Shown piece after piece: positions 1-5,562 of a stretch of DNA of 11,315 nucleotides. The first letter of the stretch is position 1; the number at the start of each line of letters is the position of its first letter. The translations under genes and the position numbers were made by a program. The DNA comes from JAMCRM01 sp041685075 (GTDB taxonomy: Bacteria > Acidobacteriota > Terriglobia > Bryobacterales > Bryobacteraceae): positions 1 to 11,315 of the forward strand of contig JAWLGN010000182.1 in NCBI GenBank assembly GCA_041685075.1. The letters run 5' to 3'. Below the pieces are notes generated by a model. The model had not been told where the DNA came from and did no database searches. It worked only from the letters and a program-made list of their open reading frames with translations.

Positions 1-333
1 GAACACCCGGTCATAAGACCGCGCGCGCATCGCCGCCTGGACCTCCTGCGCGAGCCGGGAGGAGCGGAAGTACGGCAGGGTGAGCGGAGTGCGGGTGAGC
101 AGATAGGCCAGCGACCGCAGCCGGGCCGCCCGTGGGTTCAGCAGGACGGCCGTCACCTTCCGGCAGTAGCGCTCCAGGGCCGCCTGGTGCTCCAGGTCCG
201 CCTCCTGGTCCGCGAGAGTGAACAGATCCGTCTCATACCGCTCCCCAATCGCCCTCAGTTGGTGAAAGGCGCGGATCTTGTCCCCCTTGTCGGGGGGGTA
301 CGGGATTCGGTGGCAAAGGTAAAGCACTCTCAC
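1..333 (-). CDS. XrtA/PEP-CTERM-associated glycosyltransferase, N-terminal part (runs off window)
   Basis: The first 111 codons of a glycosyltransferase are present and the rest lies left of position 1. The N-terminus reads VRVLYLCHRIPYPPDKGDK, the signature opening of the TIGR03087 family (sugar transferase associated with PEP-CTERM/EpsH1 systems, GT4-like, GT-B fold). It would add a sugar to the lipid-linked EPS repeat unit at the cytoplasmic face; donor and acceptor cannot be told. The GTG at 331-333 is chosen because the conserved family motif begins directly after it. No in-frame stop separates it from the tRNA, and no Shine-Dalgarno sequence precedes it. The gene starts 13 bp after the encoded CCA end of the tRNA, so its mRNA is probably shared with the tRNA and FemAB genes. 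Family assignment is by motif recall and is fairly sure. Confidence 0.82.
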   Translation of the reverse strand, partial: MRVLYLCHRIPYPPDKGDKIRAFHQLRAIGERYETDLFTLADQEADLEHQAALERYCRKVTAVLLNPRAARLRSLAYLLTRTPLTLPYFRSSRLAQEVQAAMRARSYDRVF

Positions 334-346
334 GGGCAGTAGATTC

Positions 347-424
347 TGGTAGGCGCAGCAGGATTCGAACCTACGACCTCCCCGGTGTTTATTCGGGGCG
401 CTCTAACCGCTGAGCTATACGCCT
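347..424 (-). tRNA. tRNA with a 9-nt anticodon loop, isotype undetermined, CCA encoded
   Basis: Read on the minus strand this is a 78-nt cloverleaf. The acceptor stem AGGCGTA/TGCGCCT pairs over 7 bp with one G-U. The D-arm is GCTC-AGCGGTTA-GAGC, the anticodon stem is CCCCG/CGGGG, the variable loop is AGGTC, and the T-arm is GTAGG-TTCGAAT-CCTGC. The 3' end is ACCA (discriminator A73, CCA encoded). U8, G18G19, G15-C48 and the TTC/A58 T-loop residues are all present, so the body looks functional. The anticodon loop is AATAAACAC, nine bases instead of seven, and no usual U33-anticodon-purine37 arrangement fits; taking the T as U33 would give AAA followed by C. A73 and the short variable loop argue against Gly and Ser, and G3-C70 argues against Ala. 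It sits 17 bp after the FemAB stop and 13 bp before the glycosyltransferase, with no obvious promoter of its own. A tRNA pseudogene or a sequencing error in the loop is the alternative. Confidence 0.85.
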
Positions 425-441
425 GTTTGTCCTTCTCCGTC

Positions 442-1542
442 TCAAACGGACGGTATCCATCGGAGCAGCCGCGGACCGGCGATCTTCGTCACCGGAAACG
501 GCAGCCGCTGCCATAACAAGACGGGAATCCGAAACTTCGCGTCGACGGGGCTTAAATGGGGCACCTCCCGGGCGCGAACCAGGTGATAACGATAGGGAAG
601 CTCCCTGACCTGCATCGCCCACGACGCCTTGAAGTCGTATGCCCCGGTGCCGCGCTTGCTCCGCCCGAAATCGAAATGGCGAAACCCTTCGCGGCTGCTC
701 TGGGCCATCAGGCTCCAGTACATGAAGTTGTTGGGCGCCTCCCGGAAAAACTCGGGGAGGGACCCGGCGTAGTACGGCAGCACCTCCTTTCGAAAGTAAA
801 AACAGAGAACCCCGGCAATGGCCTGCTTTTCCTTGCGCACGCCGAAGAGCCGGCAGTGCCGCGGGAAGACCTCGAGCAAATGCGTAAAAAGACTGCGGGA
901 GAATACCGGCGTCCCCAGGCGATGAACGCTCCGGGCATACAGGTTGTAAAACTCCTCCAGCGACAGGTCCTCGGTCCAGGCCAACCCGGCTTTCAAAGAC
1001 TTCCTCACCATGTACCGGGTGTCGCGGGGCAGAGCCTTCAGTAACTTCTCCGGGCCCGGCGACAAGTCCTGCGTGAAATGCACATAGAGATCTCGACCGG
1101 GGAGCGAGGTGGGGTACATCTCCTCCCGGTTGCGCATCTCCAGGTACTTCACCCCAAGGCGGTCCGCCAGGTTGCTGCCCGCCTCCAGCAATGCCCCATG
1201 AGAGGCCTCATCGGCGGCGCAAATTCCTCCATAAACCGCAATCGGCAGGGAGACCAGGCAGTCGCCGAAAATCCTGTTCCGAACCCAGGCAATCGGGAAC
1301 ACGCCGCTGATGGCTTCGCCGCGGCGCGCCAGCAGGTAAAAGCACCGGTGGCCCAGAACCGCCTCGATGACCCGTTTCCATCCGGAGAGGTGGAAGAAGG
1401 TTCCGAAGGGTGAGGACATGATGAACCGGTCCCAGGCCTCCTCCCGGCCCGGCTGCAGTTCGCAGATCTCCAGGCCGGCCTTCGAGCCCGGCGCCGGGGC
1501 GCTGCCATAGTTCATCAGGTCCGTTGAAATCGCTTCGCTCAT
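442..1542 (-). CDS. FemAB family XrtA/PEP-CTERM system-associated protein
   Basis: This 366-aa protein matches the FemAB-like, GNAT-fold family TIGR03019 found in exosortase/EPS loci. The central and C-terminal parts carry the family hallmarks: a GVLCFYFRKEVLPYYAG strand around residues 244-260, NNFMYWSLM at 271-279, and DFGRSKRGTGAYDFK at 291-305. No signal peptide or membrane segment is evident, so it is probably cytosolic. Characterised FemAB proteins (FemA/B/X, MurM) transfer amino acids from aminoacyl-tRNA to lipid-linked peptidoglycan precursors. Here the acceptor could be an amino-sugar of the lipid-linked EPS unit, but this is inferred. The ATG at 1540-1542 lies 6 bp after the kinase stop, with a weak GAG-type ribosome site inside that junction, so the two are likely co-translated. 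An unusual tRNA follows 17 bp downstream on the same strand. Family assignment is strong; the reaction is unknown. Confidence 0.93.
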   Translation of the reverse strand: MSEAISTDLMNYGSAPAPGSKAGLEICELQPGREEAWDRFIMSSPFGTFFHLSGWKRVIEAVLGHRCFYLLARRGEAISGVFPIAWVRNRIFGDCLVSLPIAVYGGICAADEASHGALLEAGSNLADRLGVKYLEMRNREEMYPTSLPGRDLYVHFTQDLSPGPEKLLKALPRDTRYMVRKSLKAGLAWTEDLSLEEFYNLYARSVHRLGTPVFSRSLFTHLLEVFPRHCRLFGVRKEKQAIAGVLCFYFRKEVLPYYAGSLPEFFREAPNNFMYWSLMAQSSREGFRHFDFGRSKRGTGAYDFKASWAMQVRELPYRYHLVRAREVPHLSPVDAKFRIPVLLWQRLPFPVTKIAGPRLLRWIPSV

Positions 1543-1548
1543 GGCCGC

Positions 1549-2454
1549 TCAGTAATACCCGCCGTACTTGCCGTAGAGACGCGTGCGGACGCCTCCGTTC
1601 AAAACCGTTCCGATCACCCGGAAACGTGATATATCCCGAACCGCCTTCTCCAACTCCTTGCGGCTCGTGGAGAAAGCCCTGGCGATCAGCAGCACGGCGT
1701 CGCAGTGCGCCGCGATAAGCTGCGCGTCGGCCAGCAGGTTCACCGGTGGTGTGTCCACCAACACCAGCGAGTAGTGCTCGGTCATTTTCCGGAAATGGTT
1801 GCCCAGTCCGGCGGAATGGAGAAGTTCCGCGGCAGGCAGCTTCGAATTCCCGCGCAAGACGAAGTGCACCGGAATGCCCTCGCACTGCAACACAACGTCT
1901 TCAAACCGCGCCGACCCGTCGAGCACGTTGCTCAACCCCGGACTGTCGTCCACCCCCAGCCATTTCCCCACGCTGCCCCGCCGAAGGTCTCCATCCACCA
2001 CCAGCACTTTGAGCGACGGCAGCATCGCGAAACTCAGGGCCAGGTTCAGAACCGTTACCGTCTTTCCCTCCTGGGGACCCGGGCTAGCCACCATCAGGCT
2101 TCGAAACGGCTGGGCCGCGTGCGCCTGCATGATTTTCGTGCGCAGCCTGCGGTAGTGCTCCACCACCACCGTGTCGATGGCATGCGGAATCAGCCTGGCC
2201 TTGGGGTCGAGGACCATTGCGGCCGGCTGGGCTGAAGAGCCGCTGCCGGGAGCGAGGCCGGGACCGAGGGGGTCCTGCGGGATCGCCCAATCTTCCTGAA
2301 CACGTCCGGCGGAATTTGGCGGTATCGCTTCCTGCTCACCGGGAGTCGCTGCACCCGCGCTTTCGACTGCTTCGGGTTCCGGCTCTTCGACGGCCCCGTC
2401 CGCCTTCCGGCGGAAGCGGCTCGCTTCTCTCAAGGCTTCGTAATATCGACTCAT
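1549..2454 (-). CDS. CpsD/CapB-like tyrosine autokinase of the XrtA EPS system
   Basis: This 301-aa protein is the cytoplasmic half of a bacterial tyrosine kinase (BY-kinase, cf. TIGR03018) that works with the neighbouring Wzz-like protein to control EPS polymerisation. The start MSRYYEALREA resembles the XrtA-kinase opening. A Pro/Glu-rich linker covers about residues 20-80. The P-loop GPQEGKT is at 126-132, Walker A' LVVDGD at 151-156, and Walker B LVLVDTPP at 230-237. The C-terminus ends in a short tyrosine cluster (Y294, Y297, Y300, Y301), the expected autophosphorylation tail. It lacks the transmembrane Wzz part, so it follows the two-polypeptide CapA/CapB arrangement. The ATG at 2452-2454 has no good Shine-Dalgarno sequence. 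A 145-bp gap separates it from the upstream ATPase gene and may contain its own promoter. FemAB follows after 6 bp. Confidence 0.93.
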   Translation of the reverse strand: MSRYYEALREASRFRRKADGAVEEPEPEAVESAGAATPGEQEAIPPNSAGRVQEDWAIPQDPLGPGLAPGSGSSAQPAAMVLDPKARLIPHAIDTVVVEHYRRLRTKIMQAHAAQPFRSLMVASPGPQEGKTVTVLNLALSFAMLPSLKVLVVDGDLRRGSVGKWLGVDDSPGLSNVLDGSARFEDVVLQCEGIPVHFVLRGNSKLPAAELLHSAGLGNHFRKMTEHYSLVLVDTPPVNLLADAQLIAAHCDAVLLIARAFSTSRKELEKAVRDISRFRVIGTVLNGGVRTRLYGKYGGYY

Positions 2455-2475
2455 GGTGCAGAGCGCTACTTAAGG

Positions 2476-2490
2476 GCATGTACGGGGCCA
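2476..2490 (-). promoter_or_regulatory. Possible weak sigma-54 promoter for the kinase gene
   Basis: The minus strand reads TGGCCCCGTACATGC, with GG and GC dinucleotides at the exact 12-base offset required for a -24/-12 promoter. It departs from TGGCACG-N4-TTGC at three positions. Transcription would start near 2464, leaving only about a 10-nt leader. It is the only correctly spaced GG/GC pair on this strand in the 145-bp gap, but chance occurrence is likely. Confidence 0.3.
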
Positions 2491-2545
2491 CTTCCAAAGC
2501 CACATGCATTTGAGGCACGTAGCGCAATCGCGGCATGGCCCTCCC

Positions 2546-2580
2546 AAAAAACCGCCCGAGATCCCAGATTTTGGGATTCG
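2546..2580 (-). terminator. Terminator-like hairpin between ATPase and kinase genes
   Basis: On the minus strand CGA-ATCCCA pairs with TGGGAT-C-TCG across a 5-nt loop: nine base pairs with one bulged C. GGCGG and six T residues follow. It lies 20 bp after the ATPase stop codon. The five bases between stem and T-tract make it weaker than a textbook Rho-independent terminator, so it may act as a partial terminator, lowering kinase/FemAB expression relative to the upstream genes, or as an RNA 3' end stabiliser. Confidence 0.5.
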
Positions 2581-2599
2581 CCAAGACCTGCTTTGAACC

Positions 2600-3589
2600 T
2601 CATTTCCAACGACTCACCAGGTCGGCGAAAAAACCGAGCGTGGCCTGCGAGTTCGCATAACTTTCGAGCGGAACGCGGCCGACGGCGAAACTCTCCTCCG
2701 GCGCAGGCCGCGGAGCTTCGTTCAGACTTTCGGAGTCCGGCGGAGGGGCGCCGTGCCCGTTGGAACTGGCCGGTGGTGGCGGCAGCAGGTCGAGGTCGCC
2801 GGCCGCCTCTCGCACGATCGATGGTGTGACGGTGCGGGATTGCAATCCAAAGCCCGTCTGCAGAGCGCTGTTCGAAAGCGTGTTCACCAACCGCGGGATG
2901 CCCCGGCTGTACTGGTAAATCAAATCGATGGATGGCTCCGGGAATATCTTCTGATTGGGAAGACCGGCCTGCGCCAGGCGGTAATCGATATATTCCCCAA
3001 CTTCCCCACGCGTCAGCGGCTGCAATTTGCAGAAGGAACTGACGCGCTGCTTGAGTTGCCGCATTTCGGGCCGCCGCAGAACCTCCGTCAACTCCGGTTG
3101 GCCGGCAATGACCACGTCCAGCAGTTTCTGCTCGGGCGTCTCGATATTCAGCAACAGCCGGATCTCTTCCAGAACTTCCGTGGTCAACCGCTGGGCTTCA
3201 TCGACGATCAGGATCGACGGCCGCCCGGCCTTGCGATTCCGCACCAGGGCTTCTTCGAGGGCGATCACCTGTCTGCTCCGCAGCACCGAGGGGCACGCCA
3301 CGCCAAACCTGGCGAGAACAAAATCCAAAAATTCGTCCCGGCTGAGCGTCGGGTGGGTGATCATGGCGGCTGTGCATCCGCGCTTTTCGAGCAGGCCCAG
3401 CAGCATGTACAGCAGGGTGGTTTTGCCGGTCCCCGCTTCGCCGGCCAGCACCGTCAACCCGGGCCGCGTGCAAGCGCTATAGACCAGCCCGGCAAAGGCC
3501 TCCCGGTGCTGCACCGTCATGCAAATGAACGCCGGATCCGGCGTCAGCCGGAAGGGGTCCTGCTTCAATCCAAAGAATTCCGTATGCAC
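2600..3589 (-). CDS. XrtA-associated AAA+ ATPase (ExeA-like)
   Basis: This 329-aa protein belongs to the ExeA/GspA-like AAA+ ATPases, specifically the PEP-CTERM/XrtA-associated type (TIGR03015). It opens with the family motif FFGLKQDPFRLTPDP (residues 5-19). Walker A GEAGTGKT is at 50-57, Walker B SILIVDEAQ at 125-133, a sensor-1-like strand DVVIAGQPE at 158-166, and the sensor-2 region GIPRLVN at 230-236. The last 60 or so residues form a Pro/Ser/Glu-rich tail outside the ATPase fold. Its precise role in EPS assembly or export is not established for the family. The start is a GTG at 3587-3589 with AGGAG five bases upstream; that ribosome site overlaps the TAG stop of the chain-length gene, which indicates tight coupling. 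Confidence 0.94.
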   Translation of the reverse strand: MHTEFFGLKQDPFRLTPDPAFICMTVQHREAFAGLVYSACTRPGLTVLAGEAGTGKTTLLYMLLGLLEKRGCTAAMITHPTLSRDEFLDFVLARFGVACPSVLRSRQVIALEEALVRNRKAGRPSILIVDEAQRLTTEVLEEIRLLLNIETPEQKLLDVVIAGQPELTEVLRRPEMRQLKQRVSSFCKLQPLTRGEVGEYIDYRLAQAGLPNQKIFPEPSIDLIYQYSRGIPRLVNTLSNSALQTGFGLQSRTVTPSIVREAAGDLDLLPPPPASSNGHGAPPPDSESLNEAPRPAPEESFAVGRVPLESYANSQATLGFFADLVSRWK

Positions 3590-3597
3590 CCGCGCTC

Positions 3598-5219
3598 CTA
3601 GCGAAAATAGAAAACCGCAATGCAGGCCAGCAACATAGCCGTTCCGGAAGCCGCTGCGGCCACCGCCAGCCGCCTGGTCCTAACCCGGTCGGCCCGCGTG
3701 CGGATGACGGGGATCACCTCCAGGACCGGGTAGCCGCTGGCCGTCGCGAGCTGCTCGCCCGCGGTGATCGACATCCCGAAGAACTCCGGCGCGATGGCAA
3801 GCGCCAAACCCAACAGCAGCCCCGCCAGGCAACCGGCGGCGTTGATCAGCGGCCGGTTCGGGCTCGAGGGCCGCTCCGGCACCTGCGCCGGGTCCAGAAT
3901 CGAAAACTTCTCGCCCTTCTGCCGGATCTCCAACTGCGTCGCGGTCTCGGCCGACATCTGCTTGCCGAGCAACTGGGTGTAATGCGTTTTGGAAATTTCG
4001 TAGTCCCTCACCAGTTGCACGATCTGCTGTTCTCTGATGGGAATAGCCTCGAGTTTGGCGCGGTATTCGGCAATCTGCTTCTGCAGGCGCTGCTGTTCCT
4101 CTTTGTGCTTTTGGATCTCCGCTTCCACCGACTGCAACTGCGACACGAGCACCGGATTTTGGGTGTTGACCGGAGCGGTGGGCACGGGAGGCGCCACCGN
4201 NNNNNNNNNGGCGATTCCGACGGAGCAGCAGCAGAAGCCGCGGCCTGGCCGGCCTTTCGCTTCTCCTCCTCGAGCAGGCCCTTCAACCGCTGTACTTCGG
4301 GGTGATTCTCCGTATAGCGGGACATGGCGGCAGCCAGTTGCGCCTGAACCCCGCTGGCCTCCTGCGATCGCCTTGCCTCCTGCTGCCGCCGCTGCGCCGC
4401 ATCGTCGATATCCACTACCGGCGCCGATTGCGACATCATCGACCGGATGTAGCTCCTTTGCTGTTCCGCCCGGCCCAATGCGTCCGACTCCACCTGCAAC
4501 TGCGACTGGAGTTGACCCAGTATCTGCAGCACCGCGGTCTGCTGCTCCGGCATCTGACCGGCATGCCGCAGCTTGAAGTCCTTCAGTCTGGCTTCCTGCT
4601 CCTCCAGCGTTTTCCTGGCCGCCTGCAGTTGATTCTGCAAAAACTGGGTCGTGTCGGTGGCCTGCTGCTCGCGGGCTTTCAAGTTTTCCTCAATGTAAAG
4701 CGACGCGAGTTTATTGGTGACCTGTGCGGCCACCTGCGGATCGGGATTGCTGTACGCAATCCGGAACGCCTGCAGATCCTGGGAGGCGCCGAACTTGGTC
4801 ACCACGGCGACCGAGATGGAGTTGCGCATTCGAGTGATGATGTCTTCGCGGGGCGCCGTGTTCCTCAGTTCGGGATAAAGATTGAACGCGTCGATGATGG
4901 CTTGCAGACGAGTGGCGCTCAGCAGTTGTTGAGACAGCGCACCCAGGCGGTTGCGAATATCGCCGGTGACGGTCGCCTTCACATATGTTTCCGGCACTTT
5001 CTGCGGATCCACCAGGATGACGGTTTCCGACGTGTACACATCCTGAATGCGATAGCTGTAGACGGCGGTGGCGCAGGATACCAGCAGAAAAAACCCCAGA
5101 ATCAGCCACTTTCTATAGAACAGGACCCGCAGGTAATGCTCCACGGACCACTGCTCCCCCGCGGCATTCTGCGCCAGGCGCGGCCGTAACCGCTGATGCG
5201 GGATTCCCGAATTGGTCAT
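3598..5219 (-). CDS. XrtA-associated Wzz-like chain-length determinant (interrupted by an assembly gap)
   Basis: This is a polysaccharide co-polymerase of the Wzz/GumC family (cf. TIGR03007), an inner-membrane protein that sets EPS chain length with the tyrosine kinase. The first segment (5219-4210) has a Wzz N-terminus, VEHYLRVLFYRKWLILGFFL, with the first membrane helix near residues 37-55. A periplasmic region with coiled coils follows. After the N run the second segment (4199-3598) continues the coiled coil, then shows FSILDPAQVPERPSSPNRPL, the classical Wzz motif before the C-terminal membrane helix, plus a second hydrophobic stretch at the very end. At least 537 residues are present. 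The two segments are in different frames across the 10 Ns; this is explained by the arbitrary gap length and is not evidence of a true frameshift. The ATG at 5217-5219 has AGGAAGGA four bases upstream. A sigma-54-type promoter lies about 70-90 bp upstream. Confidence 0.92.
4200..4209. other. Assembly gap (10 Ns) inside the chain-length gene
   Basis: Ten Ns interrupt an Ala/Pro/Ser-rich linker of the Wzz-like protein. The reading frames on either side join only if the real missing length is 2 modulo 3, so 10 is a placeholder. The flanking GCT repeats and GC-rich proline codons may explain the failed assembly. Confidence 0.97.
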
Positions 5220-5246
5220 CGAATCCTTCCTGAACGTTGGCAGAGA

Positions 5247-5259
5247 CCTGCACTGCAGG
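5247..5259. repeat. 13-bp perfect palindrome in the chain-length leader
   Basis: CCTGCA-C-TGCAGG is a perfect inverted repeat with 6-bp arms and a 1-bp centre. It lies between the predicted transcription start (near 5279) and the ribosome site of the chain-length gene. A DNA-binding operator is more plausible than an RNA hairpin because the centre is too short for a loop. Chance occurrence cannot be excluded. Confidence 0.5.
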
Positions 5260-5289
5260 CGTGGTTGCCCTAACGGCACGGAGCTGGGG

Positions 5290-5306
5290 AGCAATCGGCA
5301 AGCCAA
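5290..5306 (-). promoter_or_regulatory. Sigma-54 (-24/-12) promoter for the leftward EPS block
   Basis: The minus strand reads TTGGCTTGCCGATTGCT. Against the RpoN consensus YTGGCACG-N4-TTGCW, every defined position matches except AC, which is TT. The GG and GC elements have the exact required offset. Transcription would begin near 5279, giving a leader of about 60 nt before the ATG at 5219. Sigma-54 control fits the PrsK/PrsR/RpoN regulation described for PEP-CTERM loci. No activator gene is in the window. Confidence 0.68.
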
Positions 5307-5314
5307 AAGGAAAC

Positions 5315-5328
5315 GCGGTTTTAACCGC
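5315..5328. repeat. 14-bp inverted repeat next to the -24 element
   Basis: GCGGTT-TT-AACCGC has perfect 6-bp arms. It lies about ten bases upstream of the -24 GG of the minus-strand sigma-54 site, roughly -36 to -49 for that promoter. This is closer than usual for an RpoN activator site, so it could be an operator for a second regulator or an IHF-independent activator site. Function is inferred from position only. Confidence 0.45.
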
Positions 5329-5528
5329 TTGGTTTGGCGTTGGTTATTGACGGCAATCGATGCGCCCGGGGACGGCTTTCCCAAATATTTTCCCTGCTTC
5401 TCAGCTTTTGGGGCTGCCGTAACCCGCGCTATGGCTCGAGTGATGGCGGATGGATACCCCGGCGCCGCCAAAGTGGACCCGCACAGTTCGTACCCAATTT
5501 TCGGCCCGCTCCAGAAAGCTGCTTCTGC

Positions 5529-5545
5529 TTGGAAGGCAAATTGCG
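5529..5545 (+). promoter_or_regulatory. Possible sigma-54 promoter for the rightward EPS block
   Basis: The plus strand reads TTGGAAGGCAAATTGCG. TGG, the A and G of the -24 box, and TTGC of the -12 box are kept with correct spacing; three or four other positions differ. Transcription would start near 5556, only about 7 nt before the ATG at 5563 but about 80 nt before an alternative TTG start at 5638. It is weaker than the minus-strand site. Confidence 0.42.
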
Positions 5546-5562
5546 TGAGCCAGGGTTCGATA

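Larger units (their letters stand above)
5220..5562. other. Divergent regulatory region between the two EPS blocks
   Basis: This 343-bp stretch separates the chain-length gene (minus) from the beta-barrel gene (plus). The open frames crossing it in both directions look like extensions of the real genes with no family similarity that I recognise. It holds, from left to right: a ribosome site for the chain-length gene; a 13-bp palindrome (5247-5259); a good minus-strand sigma-54 site (5290-5306); a 14-bp inverted repeat (5315-5328); and a weaker plus-strand sigma-54 site (5529-5545). I see no convincing sigma-70 promoter, no terminator and no RNA gene. The stretch from about 5330 to 5528 has no feature I can name; it would be the natural place for binding sites of a sigma-54 activator. 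Confidence 0.7.

Noticed and set aside
437..453. CCGTC...GACGG inverted repeat around the FemAB stop as a terminator before the tRNA.
   Set aside because: The stem is only 5 bp and no T-tract follows before the tRNA.
2753..3601. Plus-strand open frame of 282 codons opposite the ATPase gene.
   Set aside because: The minus strand encodes intact Walker A and B motifs; this frame has none and is a shadow.
5239..5252. TGGCAG...TGCA on the plus strand as a sigma-54 promoter.
   Set aside because: The GG and GC elements are 11 rather than 12 bases apart, and the site lies inside the leader of the opposite gene.
5347..5352. TTGACG as a sigma-70 -35 box in the divergent region.
   Set aside because: No -10-like hexamer occurs at 16-18 bp spacing.
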